Part shown: positions 9,536 to 20,286 of the stretch, one piece after another
Layout: the number at the start of each line of letters is the position of its first letter
How positions within the stretch are numbered: the first letter of the stretch is position 1
Assembly (NCBI GenBank): GCA_026545225.1
Contig: CM048849.1
Span: 15,631,541-15,695,540, forward strand
Length of the DNA stretch: 64,000 nt
Direction: 5' to 3'
Origin: Cornus controversa
Lineage: Eukaryota; Streptophyta; Magnoliopsida; Cornales; Cornaceae
The notes under the pieces: model-generated
What the model saw: only the letters and a program-made list of their open reading frames with translations
Databases searched by the model: none
What the model was told of the DNA's origin: nothing
Translations under genes and position numbers: made by a program

Positions 9536-12244
9536 TGTCACGCCCCGAATTCCAACGCCCGGTCGAGACCGAGGGAAATGGGGGTGAACGGTGAAATCTA
9601 ATCAAAATAATCATTTTGAAAAATCTAACATCCAACCCAATTCTCTTAACCGCAGAAGCAACTCAAAATGCATATAATTAAGTGAATATGCATAACTAAC
9701 CATGGTCCTCATTGATGAAATCATTTAGAACAATCTCAAAATAAAAGTGATTTTTGGCCCTCGTGAATAGTAACTTTTCGTAAAAAGTTCCAAAAATATT
9801 TTCGGACCATTGTCTCACCCTACTATAGTCCCAAGGTGCCTAAAAACATAATTTAGACCTTTTGAAGAGGTCCAGAACCCTAGCTAAAAAGTTATAGTAA
9901 TTTTGAAATGAACAGTGCACTGCTAGAGTGCAATCTGCACAACAGTCATAAAAAAATTCGTAGAAAATTCATTTCAACTCGAAACGAGGCAAACGAAAAT
10001 TCTATAGAAACTAGACTAAATATAGAAGAAGCTTGAGCCAACCTTAATGGCCAGATATTATCCAAATGAAACAGCTTTTACAACCAAGTTGGTACCCAAT
10101 AGAAACGGTACAATCTGGTGGCAGAATCTTGTTGGATTTTTCTAAAATTATGTGGTTGTCAAAATTTCACCAAATTAAATCTGGGAACACTAGACATCTA
10201 GGGGAAGATGTGGTAAAAATTTCAGATCATTTGGAGTTGTTTAGACCCCTCAAAACAATTCGCCAAAATCCGGGCAGAATGTGTTCATTTGACCGGCAAC
10301 ACTTTCATTTCAAAAAAAAGAATTTTACACCCAACATTCCAAGGATCTACAAATGGTACATCTCCATACACACACCCTAATTCACACATTCATATCACCA
10401 TAATCTCACAAATCCTCATACATTTCTATTGAAATCATACAAATCATTTCATATGTCATTCACACCTTAAATTCAAAATGGACACTTTTGGGCACATGTC
10501 CCCCCTAATGGCCATACAATTATGTTCAAAGTCTTCCATACATGTCCAACATAGCTTATAAATATGAAATTCAAATATAAATATGTTATCCAATTTTAAG
10601 AAAAACATTTTCCAAAAGAGTCCACATGTCACAAAACGGCATGAACATCTACATACATATCAAAAGATCCAAAAGTCCAAAAGAAACTCAACAAGGTCCA
10701 TTTAGCTAATCATGGCTCGTCCTCCATTGGTGCCTTATTTGAAAATTTTATATAAATAGGAGGTGAGCACCACTGCGGCTTAGTAGGAATGATCCACCCA
10801 ACTCCACTCTAACTCATGTGGCCATGCATGGATGCATATGAAATCATTACAATCAATATAACAATTATCCATGCTTTTTACTCATAAACAATCACGTTTT
10901 GTAAATCATGTGTGATGCTTCACATTCCAATGTATACATACATTAAGCAAAATGAGCAAGTCACAATTAAAATATATACTCACGCCACATAAGTCTGGAA
11001 ATCAAATCAAATGGGCGCTCAAATCAAATCAAATCAATAGTAAAGGTCCCATTGGCACCCAAACCTCAATTACGCTTCTCGGTTCACTATTCTGATTGAT
11101 GCGACACCCGCTTGGCCAAGTTTTGGGTCTTTCACCCTAGGGATCCATGCCCTTATCTTAATTTCGTACACTCCTACCCCAAAACTCGTCACATAGTGCA
11201 TATTATCACATAATGCACATATCTCACACAATGAAATGCATTTTATCAAATCAATGCATTTTCTTCCTCAAATCAAACATGTCACAATGTTATTCCATTC
11301 ACCTCATGAAAATCATCATGTTTATGCATTTTTCAAGAAAATCATATCTTTCATGCATCATTCTTTATAGAACTCCGATTTATACATTTTCATGAAATGA
11401 ACACAATTTCAACAATTAGCACACATAGTCTCAATATCACATATGCGACATATATAAGCCCTATCTAACATGTTAGACATATACATATGCATAAATCACA
11501 TTTTCATATATAAATACATATACACAAAACCCTAAACTCAAAAAAATCTCAACTTATCTTTCATGTCACAAATATGTGACCTATAGAATCAAAGTAAAGA
11601 TGAGTCTAGCACCCCTACCTCAAATCCTATGCTTTGAATCCAACTTTTAGAAATCCCAGCCGTTCCAACTTTATGAAATACGAACTTTGATTGGTTCAAA
11701 CCGAAGCCCTTGACGTGCTCTACACACTTTCCTTCTTTGAAATCTTACAAATCACACCCCAAGTGACCTAAAATCCAGAGAGAAGGGAGAGAGATGAAGT
11801 GGTGACTTTTAGAGAGAGATTGAGATCTGTAAATATGAAATATCCCAGATCTTGGGATATTTATTTCACTCCTAGGGGCACGAAAAGACCGTTTTGCCCC
11901 CTGGCCACTTAACGTACCCTCCCAACCTCCGAATTAATTCTCGAAAACTCCGTTGGACTCAAAATCACTTCCTTAACACTCTAGACATTTCATTTAGTCC
12001 ATACTAAAAATAAAATTTCTCAGAAATTTTGGAATTCCCGGACTCCCTTAACCTCATCTCGGGGCTCTCGTTGACCAAAAAGTCAAACTTTTTTCAAAAG
12101 TTTTCACAACTTTCAAAAACCGTATTCCAACCTTCTAAATATGTTCTCCTCATTCAAAACATGTTAAATATCATTTAAAATGCATTTAAAGCAATAAATG
12201 ATGAAATTTTCAAAAACTAGCCAAAATTGGGCACGGTCTCTACA
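9536..12244 (-). mobile_element. Solo LTR, long Tekay/Del-like family, TSD GATCA
   Basis: The plus strand starts TGTCACGCCCCG and ends GGTCTCTACA, the reverse of the family ends seen at 1758-4402. GATCA flanks it at 9531-9535 and 12245-12249. With 2709 bp and no interior it is a solo LTR. It splits the downstream ORF of the Athila-like element, so it is younger than that element. It lacks the large palindrome block of its relatives; only one inverted repeat, AACTTTTCGTAAAAAGTT near 9771-9788, lies at the comparable place. A palindrome at 11840-11860 lies at the presumed promoter. Confidence 0.92.
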
Positions 12245-13600
12245 GATCAGGTAGGCAATACCAACAACAAGGTACTCATAGTCCTTGGTACTCGTGCCCA
12301 GCATATCAACCTCGGGTGCCTCCTTGGACTCCTCACTATCCTTGGTCTCAGGGGCATCCATCTCCATCTAGTCCCCGACGGGCTCCTCCTCTTCACTATC
12401 ACCAGCCTCCACTTCAGGGGCAACGCATGGCAAGGCGGACATATAGGCCACCACTTCCTCTAACTCTGTAGAGAGAAACGCGGTGGCGATCCCATGGTAA
12501 TCTCAGAGGCCTCAAACTCAAAAGTCGCTCTTGTAAAAAAGGCGGTAATGAGGTAGGGGAATGGAAGCTTCATTGAAGGAGACTTCTTGTTCGGCTTCTG
12601 AATCAGTTAGTCTAAGGCCTTGTGGAGCTGTCCCCAAATAATAGCTAGAATGGAAAACCAGCACCCAATTTCCATAGCATAGAGGGCCTATAAGAAATCA
12701 CCTCGACACTCGGTAGAATGCCCAAAAGGGTGGGCATTCTTATGTATTACAGTGTCCAAAAACCACCAACGCCGGGGAATCAAGGACTTGCTGGTGGCGT
12801 TATTCTTGTAGTTAGTAAAATGCCCCCTCATAGTTCTCTCACCATGTGAGAGAGTGTAAGATCCTGTGGAAGCTCATGGAATACAAAATGGCCTCTCCTG
12901 GCTCAATAAACTTGGGTTGCACATGTGACAGCCCAGTGATCTCAGAAATGGTGGTAACGGTGATGGTAAGAGCAGTGTCATCCACAGTAGTCATCAAAAT
13001 CCCAGGCTCTGCACAGTCATATCTAAGGTTCATATACAAGGCTTACATAAGCCTCGGGTAAGCGACATCAGCTGCTAGAGATAGCAAGGGCATGAGGTCA
13101 CGACTCCATAAAGCCTCGAGACTCCAACTGGCATATTGGTCATCCTCAAAATTCGATGCCACAATCAAACTTTCGGGTATAAACCCCTGGTTCTTCCATT
13201 ACCTACTAGGGACGTCACGAATAACTCCCGTAGTTGGCTTGTTTCAGACCATTGTTGTTCAAAATTCACTTAGTAAGTATAGTGGTCAGCAATCCCTAGT
13301 GATGGGTTCCAATTCTATTGAATCTCAACAAAAATTGCTCACGGGTACCCCCCCCCCCCCCCAAACTTCTAATGGAATCAAACTGGTCACAACTTTCCCC
13401 AAACTTCACCCAATACGCTCAACAGTAACAAAACCACCACTGATAATTCCATAAAATCGAGACAAAAAATTCAAAAACAAAAAATTCCAAATAAAGTCTG
13501 TACCAAGTAGAAGACGGACTGGGCGGTGCAATTGTCCAAGAGTGGATCACCAAAAAGATGCCTGAGCTTGGATCTATCCAGATGATGTTGGACTTTTGTG
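12245..13600 (-). pseudogene. Downstream ORF of the Athila-like element, N-terminal and central part
   Basis: Read on the minus strand, several frames give pieces resembling the protein encoded after pol in Athila elements (plant transposon protein type): one around 12839-13039 with ITVTTISEITGL, one around 12660-12790 with LDTVIHKNAHPFGHSTECRGDFL-like content, and an acidic stretch EMDAPETKDSEESKEAPEVD just before the LTR insertion. Stops and frame changes occur throughout, for example at 12839, so no protein can be made. A run of 15 C (13348-13362) lies inside. The family assignment comes from position and partial resemblance. Confidence 0.5.
13348..13362. repeat. Run of 15 C
   Basis: Homopolymer inside the downstream ORF of the Athila-like element; a second run of 10 C is at 14802-14811 inside the integrase. 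Both lie where the frame is lost and could be real slippage or sequencing error. Confidence 0.8.
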
Positions 13601-14102
13601 GTGGTGGGGGAGTTCTTGGGGGCTTCGAACGAGAGAGAAAAGAAGGAGTTACGAGATAGAGAGGAAGAAATGAGAGGGAGAGAAAAGAGATTTGAATATT
13701 AAGTGACTGCGTGTGCAGTCACGTGCTTTTGTGTGATGCATCAAAGTGGCTACTTCGACGCATCGAAGCTATCGATGCATCGACCATCTATCAACACAAG
13801 GTGCAAAAGCTGTTAGAATTGACAAGGAAATGAGACATTTTAAAGATAGATGCATCGAAGCTAATTTTGATTCATCGAAGTGGGTACTTCGATGCATCAA
13901 AGATCTCTTTGATTGGAAGTTTGTAAAATTGCCCCAAGTATGAAAAAATTTAAGTTTCACCCTCAATTCATACCTCTCACACTTAGACACTTCAAAAATA
14001 TTTAGATAAGTCCCTTTTTGGATTCGAAGGGTCACATGGAACATGATAGGACGACGGAAATTATGCCAAGTTTACCATCTACGGCGAGACGTGTACACAA
14101 GT
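13601..14102 (-). mobile_element. Spacer between pol and the downstream ORF, with palindrome block
   Basis: Non-coding stretch of the Athila-like element. It carries six units of the GATGCATC palindrome class at 13733-13903, the same class as the 3' LTR. This is the only place in the window where the motif lies in an internal region rather than an LTR. Confidence 0.6.
13733..13903. repeat. Six palindromes of class CTTCGATGCATCGAAG in an internal region
   Basis: Units include GTGATGCATCAAAG (13733), CTTCGACGCATCGAAG, ATCGATGCATCGA, AGATGCATCGAAG, TTGATTCATCGAAG and CTTCGATGCATCAAAG (13888-13903). Each is a variant of one 16-bp palindrome. Confidence 0.8.
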
Positions 14103-15372
14103 TCATAGGTCCAAATATACGGGATCCATCAATTCAACGACGTCCACGTACTCTATTTGCATTTGGCTATCAATGCAAGGTTTCACTCTTTGCCCATTAA
14201 CCTTAAAGAGTGTCCTGTTCTTAGGATCCTTTAGTTCCACCTCCCCGTGGGAGCAATGGAATTGATAATGAAAGGACCGTCCCATCGGGAGCGAAGCTTT
14301 CCGGGAAATAGGCGAAGCCTAGAATTGTAAAGCCAAACTTTTTAGCTCAGAGAGAGTGATTTAGAGTGGTTATGACAATCATGGAAGGCCTTGGTCTTTA
14401 CCTTATAGATTTTTGCACTTTCGTACGCGTCATTCAAAATTTCTTCTAACTCACTCAATTGAACCTTCCGATTAGAGCTGGCTGACTTCATATTGAAATT
14501 AAACTTCTTGATAGCCGAGAAGGCTTTATGCTCAAGTTCAATCGGTAAATGACATGCCTTTCCAAACACAAGATGGAACGGTGACATACCAATCGGGGTC
14601 TTATAAGCAGTCCGATACGCCTACAATGCGTCATTAGATGTTGCGACCAATCCTTGCACCCGATTTTTTCAAGAATGTGCTTAATTTCCCTATTAGATAC
14701 TTCTACTTGGCCACTCATTTGAGGGTTGTAAGGTGTAGTAACCTTGTGAGTGACAGAGTATTTAAGTAGCAAGGTTCAATGGAATCAATCGCAAAAATGT
14801 TCCCCCCCCCCGGTCACTTATGATGGCTTAAGGCATACCAAAATAACTAAAAATGTTCATTTGGATGAATTTAACCACAACTGCGTGGTCATTGGTTCTG
14901 GTAGCCATAACCTCAATCCATTTAGATACATAATCTACCACTGCAAGTATGAACTCAAACCCGACAGATTTTGGAAAAGGGCCCATAAAGTCAATGCCCC
15001 AAACATCGAAGATATCAATGATTAAAATTGGGTTCAAGGGCATCGTATCTTTATGAGACATAGAGCCATGGTGCTGACATCGCTTGCATGAGTGGGAAAA
15101 TAAGTATGCATCCTGATGCATAGTTGGCCAGAAGAAACCACGTTGAAGAATTTTGGAAGCGATCTTCTGAGCACTAAAATGACCTCTGCATTCCAATGTA
15201 TGACAGAAAGTAAAAATACTAGGACTCTCACTCTCTGGTACACATCGGTAGATGATTTGGTCGGGATAGTACTAAAATAGATTAGGATTGTCCCAAAAAT
15301 ATAAACGTACTTGGGAGTAAAAGCGTTCATTTTCCTGTTTGGACCAAGAGGGTGGAATCTTCCTAGTAGCAA
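14103..15372 (-). pseudogene. Integrase of the second (3') pol module
   Basis: The integrase would insert the cDNA into the genome. From N- to C-terminus on the minus strand: a zinc-binding region with HSCKRCQ (about 15060-15196), the catalytic core with WGIDFMGPF and TNDHAVVVKF (the two aspartates of the DDE triad), [11 protein letters not shown] supplying the glutamate (about 14690-14720), a [13 protein letters not shown] region (14342-14587), and a C-terminal end with KVNGQRVK near 14210. At least three frame changes and a run of 10 C (14802-14811) interrupt it. Of the two modules only this one has a complete set of integrase regions. Confidence 0.8.
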
Positions 15373-15429
15373 GGAAATTGACTATGTCAGCATACCAAGG
15401 AAGTTTCTCATGAGTGACTTCAAATAGTT

Positions 15430-15910
15430 GCTCATCTTGGAAGGATTCGCTAACTGGAAATTGGTCGGGATGGCACTCTACAAGAATCCAAGATAAATGG
15501 TCAGCGACCACATTCTCAGTACCCTTTTTATCCTGGATCTCAAAATTGAACTCCTATAACAAGAGTATCTATCGAATTAATCGGGATTTAGTATCCCACT
15601 TTGCTAATAAATTTCAAAGAGTGACATGATCTGGAAAGACAACAACCTTGGATCCTAAGAGATAAGATTTAAATTTATCCAAGGCGAAGACAACTGTAAT
15701 CAACTCAATTTTCGTAGTTGTATAATTCATTTGAGCTTCAAAAAGGGATTTACTTGCATTGTAAATAACATGCAGCAACTTGTCTACACATTGCCCTAAG
15801 ATAACACCCATAACAAAATCAGATGCATCACACATGACCTCAAATGGGAGAGCCCAATTTGGAAGGAGTAGAATTGGAGTGGTTAATAGAAGTGTGCAAA
15901 GCATTTCAAA
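15430..15910 (-). pseudogene. RNase H of the second pol module
   Basis: RNase H degrades the RNA strand during reverse transcription. The frame contains FEVMCDASDF with the first catalytic aspartate, an NYTTTKIEL region that keeps the catalytic glutamate, and a decayed TDH motif now read PDH. It is followed by the connection towards integrase. Frameshifts separate it from RT and from integrase. Confidence 0.75.
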
Positions 15911-16781
15911 AGATTTAAGGCACGCTTCATTAAATTAAAAGGGGTATCTTTCTCAAGAAGTTGGTACAAAGGCCGAGATATCTTGTTAAAGTCCTTGATG
16001 AAACGGTGATAAAAATATGTTTGGCCAATGAATGAATGAATGCCCCTCACCGAAGAAGGTGGAGGAAGCGTAGATATAAGTTCTACCTTGGCTCTATCAA
16101 CCTCTATACCTCATTTGGACACAATATGCCCAAGTACGATTCCCTCTTGAACCATAAAATGACTCTTTTCTCAACTAAGAATAAGGTTTGTATCCTTACA
16201 ACGCTTGAGTACAAGTGTAAGATAATGAAGGCATGAATTAAAGGAACGTCAAAAGACTGAAAAGTCATCAATGAAGACTTCAAGAAATTTTTCCACCATG
16301 TCTAAAAAAATAGACATCATACACCATTGAAAAGTCACCGGTGCATTGCATAACCCAAAGGGCATACGTCTATATGCAAATGTTCCGAATGGACATGTGA
16401 AGGTGGTTTTTTCTTGGTCTTGCGAGTCTATTGCCACTTAATTATATCTTGAGTATCCATCTAAAAAGCAGTAGAAACTTTGGCCCGTAACCTTTCTAGG
16501 ATTTGATCAATGAATGGGAGTGGAAAATGATCCTTCCTAGTTGAGGAGTTTTGCTTCCTATAGTCAATACACACACGCCATCCTGTGGTGGTGCGTTGTG
16601 GAACTAACTCTCCTTATTCATTGATAAGCACGGTGATGCTAGATTTCTTTAGCACCACCTGGGTGGGGCTTACCCACTTACTATCCGAGGTGGGGCATAT
16701 AATACCAACATCTAGCAACTTGATAACTTCTTTCATTACTTCCTCCTTCATATTAGGGTTAAACCTATGTTGCGCCTCTCG
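15911..16781 (-). pseudogene. Reverse transcriptase of the second pol module
   Basis: Around 16249-16437 the frame reads FGTFAYRRMPFGLCNAP and then FLEVFIDDFSVF, the Athila-type fingers/palm and the F-I-D-D active site (16264-16275). Upstream the FLDGYS motif with the first catalytic aspartate is present but is followed by a stop. Several frame changes and stops follow, so it is inactive. Confidence 0.8.
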
Positions 16782-17186
16782 TTAGGTCTTTGCATACTCT
16801 TCCAAATATATGCGATGCATACAAATAAAAGGGTCAATGTCTTTTAAGTCAACAACGGTCCACCCTATGGCTCTTTTATGTTCTTTTAAGACCATTATGA
16901 GTGAACACTCTTGGTCATGAATTAGATTTGAAGCTATGATGACTGGTAGAGTGTCACTTGGACCAAGAAAAACATACATGAGATTAGACGGTAAAGTCTT
17001 GAGCACAAGTTGAGGGGAAGACACAAGGGATGGAATTGGAGGAGTACTTGAAAGAGTAGGGAGAGGCTTAATTGGTGTCTTCCACATAGGAAAGTCATTA
17101 ATGGCATTGGCATCGAGCATTACATTTACATCTTCGATAGATTGCTCAATGTCAAAGTCTTCAAAATTAAATTGACTAAGTAGCAA
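16782..17186 (-). pseudogene. Protease-RT linker opening the second pol module
   Basis: A 134-residue frame contains FEDFDIEQSIEDVN, FPMWKTPIKPLPTLS and HKRAIGWTVVDLKDIDPF, the conserved spacer between protease and RT in Athila elements. A second copy is at about 19060-19530. The frame is fused at its upstream end (about 17180) to the truncated integrase of the first module, so this is the duplication joint. Confidence 0.8.
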
Positions 17187-17830
17187 GGTTCGTAGGAACT
17201 GATTGCAAAAGTGTTTACCTCCGTCACTGATTATGGCTCAGGGTGTACCAAAATGACTAAATATGTTCATTTGAATGAACTTGACCACAACTGCATGGTC
17301 ATTGGTTTTGGTAGCCAAGGCCTCAACCCATTTAGATATATAATCCACCGCCACGAGTATGAACTCAAAATTGGAGGATTTTAGAAATGAGCCCATAAAG
17401 TCAATGCCCATAACATCGAAGATGTTGACGATCAAAATTGGGTCCAAAGGCATCATATCTTTATGGGACATAATGCTGAGGTGCTGACATCGCTTATATG
17501 AGTGACAGAATAAGTATGCATCCCGATGTATGGTTGGCCAGAAGAAATAGCATTGAAGAATTTTGGAAGCGGTCTTTCAAGCACTAAAATGACCTCCGCA
17601 TTCGAGTGTATAGCAGAAAGTAAGAATACTAGGAATCTTACTCTCGGGCACACATCGGCTGATGATTTGATTGGGGCAATACTTGAATAAATGAGGATAG
17701 TCCCAAAAGTACATACGTACTTAGAAAAAAAAGTGATCATTTTCTTGTTTGGACAGGATGGGATCTTCCTAATTGCTAGAAAATTAACAATGTCAGCATA
17801 CCATGGAAGTTTCTCATGAGTGACCTAAAA
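17187..17830 (-). pseudogene. Truncated integrase of the first (5') pol module
   Basis: It has the zinc-binding region and the catalytic core with GIDFMGSF and TNDHAVVVKF, then ends soon after HFGTP. The DDE glutamate and C-terminal domain are missing because the sequence jumps to the linker of the second module at about 17180. It is clearly homologous to 14760-15372 but has many substitutions. It also contains frameshifts. Confidence 0.8.
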
Positions 17831-18300
17831 AAGTTGCTCATCCGGGAAGGATTCGCAAACTGGAGTTTGATCTTAATGGCACTATACGAGAATTTGAGAG
17901 AAATGATCAGCGACCACATCCTCGGTACCCTTTTTAACCCGTATCTCGAAATTAATCTCTTGCAATAAGAGTATCCATCAGATTAGCCAGGGTTTAGTAT
18001 CCTTTTTGGCTAACAAATGCCTTAAAGCGGCATGGTCAGAATAGACAACTACTTTGGATCCTAAAAGATATGATCTAAATTTATCCAAAGCATAAACTAC
18101 AGAAAGTAATTCCTTTTTCCTTTGTGGTATAATTCATTTGAGATTCGGAAAGGGATTTGTTTGCATAGTAAATAACATGTGACAATTTGTCTACATGTTG
18201 CCCTAGGATAGCACCCATAGCATAGTCAGATGCATCACACATTACCTCAAATGAGAGGCCCATTTTGGAGGGAGAAAAATTGGAGCAATTGATAGAAATG
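17831..18300 (-). pseudogene. RNase H of the first pol module
   Basis: The frame at 18081-18263 holds FEVMCDASDYAMGAILGQ, with the catalytic aspartate, and an NYTTKEKG region corresponding to TTTEKE, where a frameshift breaks the protein. It aligns with 15430-15910 of the second module. Confidence 0.75.
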
Positions 18301-19059
18301 TGCGAAGAGTTTCAAAAGACTTAAAGCATGTTTCATCAAAGTTGAATGGAGCGTCTTTCTCAAGAAGCTGACACAAGGGTCAGGATATCTTGCTAAAGTC
18401 TTTGATGAAACAGTGGTAAAATCCCGCATGGCCTAGGAATAAACGAATGCACCTCACCGATGAAGGTGGAGGAAGCATAGCAATGAGTTCAACCTTGGCT
18501 CTATCAACTTCTATGCCCCTTTTGGACATAATATGTCCAAGGACAATACCCTTTTGAACTAAGAAATGGCTCTTTTCCCAGCTAAGGGATAAATTCGTGT
18601 CCTTACAACACTTGATTACAAGTGTATGATTATGAAGGCACGAATCAAAAGAATGTCCAAAGACTGAAAAGTCATCCATGAACACTTCTAGAAACTTCTC
18701 CACCACGTCCATAAAGATAGACATCATACATCACTGAAAAGTCGCTAGTGCATTGCATAGCCCAAAGGGCATGCGTCTATAAGCAATCTTCTATATGGAC
18801 ATGTGAAGATTGTATTTTCTTGGCCTTGTGGGTTTTTTGCTACTTGATTATAACCGAAATATCCGTTTAAGAAACAATAGAAACTTTGGCCAGCAAGCCT
18901 CTCGAGGATTTGATCAATAAATGGAAGTGGGAAGTGATCTTTCCTAGTAGAAGAATTTAGCTTCCTATAATCAATACACACCCTCTAGCCGGTGGTTGTG
19001 CGTTGAGGAACTAACTCTCTTTGTTCATTCAAAAGTACAGTGATGTCTGATTTCTTTGG
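18301..19059 (-). pseudogene. Reverse transcriptase of the first pol module, catalytic Asp lost
   Basis: Pieces include CIDYRKLNSSTRKDHFPLPF, the FLNGYFGYNQ region, FLEVFMDDFSVFG (active site at 18671-18682) and LGHAGFYHCFIKDFSKI. In the family the third piece before the active site reads FLDGYSGYNQ; here the catalytic Asp is Asn. Frameshifts separate the 18745-18981 piece from 18380-18727. Confidence 0.85.
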
Positions 19060-19540
19060 CACCACTTGTGTGGGGCTTACTCACTTGCTATCTGAGATGG
19101 GGACTTAGGGTTTAGCCTATATTGCACCTCTCCTGAGGTCTTTGCATCATCTTCCAAATATATGTTTTGCATACAAATGGAAGGATCTATGTCTTTTAAA
19201 TCAGCAACGCTCACCCTATTGTTCCTTTATGTTCCTTTAATACCATTATGAGTGAACACTCTTAGTGATTTGTTAGATTTGAAGCTATGATGACTGGTAA
19301 AGTGTCACTCGGGCCAAGGAATACATACTTGAGAGTGGACGGTAAAACCTTAAGCTCAAGCTGTGGGGGAGACACAAGTGATGGAATTGGAGTACTTTAA
19401 AGAGTAGGAAGAGGCTCTATCGTTGTCTTCCACATTGGAAAGTCATTTATAATTGTGGCATCAAGCATTTTATTTACTTCTTCAATGGATTGCTCAATGT
19501 CGAAGTCTTCAAACTTGAATTGACTTAGACACGCCTCTAA
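19060..19540 (-). pseudogene. Protease-RT linker of the first pol module
   Basis: Contains FEDFDIEQSIEEVN and FPMWKTTIEPLPTL, homologous to 16782-17186. Upstream it reads smoothly into protease (EEVLPQILAKDSLEACLSQ), so this is the original order and the other linker is the displaced copy. It is broken by several frameshifts downstream. Confidence 0.75.
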
Positions 19541-20286
19541 AGAATCTTTGGCTAAGATTTGGGGGAGCACTTCTTCAACGAGCTCATCCACAATATCCAC
19601 ACAAAAGCACTCACTTTTGTCATTGGAAGTGTGATGAGATGCATTGAAAATATTTAGCCTTATAGTCATATTCCCGAAAGAGATGTCCATCACCCTAGTA
19701 CAGCAGTTAACGCAAGTGGTAGCCGTAACCAAGAAGGGACGACCAAGAATGATCAGAATATGTCTGGTAGGGTCTTGGACAAGTTTCGTATCAGGGACTA
19801 TGAAGTCCACTAAAAATAAAATTTGTCCACTTTTATTAGAACATCCTCAATTATATCACGAGGTTGCTTTACCGAGCGGTCGGCAAGTTGTAACACAATT
19901 GTGGTTGGATTGAGTTCTCCTAGCTCTAATTTCTTATAAACCAAGTAAGGAAGTAAGTTAACACTAGCTCCCAAATCAAAGAGGGCCCTCTCGAAATCTT
20001 GATCACCAGTGACACAAGATATTGTCGGGGCACCCAGATCTTTGAATTTAGGAAGGGTGTTATGTTGAAGAATAGAACTCACTTGCTCGGTTAGATGGAC
20101 TTTCTTAGAAACTTGGTTCCTAGATTTACACTTTTGCATGCATAAGTTCTTAAGAAATTTAGCTTAAGAGGGAATTTGCCTTGTAGCATCAAAAAGATGA
20201 AGATTGATTTTTACTTGTTTAAAAATTTCTATCATATCTTGAAGTTTCTCTCCTTGCTTTCCAAAATGAGAAGGCTCCTTTAGTCT
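19541..20286 (-). pseudogene. Aspartic protease of the Athila-like element
   Basis: The protease cleaves the Gag-Pol polyprotein. The active site reads FDLGASVNLLPY (DLGA at about 19964-19977), usual for this group, followed by a LELGELNPTT stretch, LQLADRSVK and IILGRPFL, all typical of the Athila protease. A frame change near 19810 and a stop upstream near 20140 interrupt it. Confidence 0.85.

Noticed and set aside
9378-9594. Plus-strand frames over the left edge of the solo LTR at 9536
   Set aside because: They are shadows of the minus-strand ORF joined to LTR sequence.
14103-20286. Endogenous pararetrovirus (caulimovirid) instead of a retrotransposon
   Set aside because: LTRs, a tRNA-Asp primer site, PPT and an integrase with HHCC and DDE regions show an Athila-type LTR retrotransposon; no movement protein is seen.
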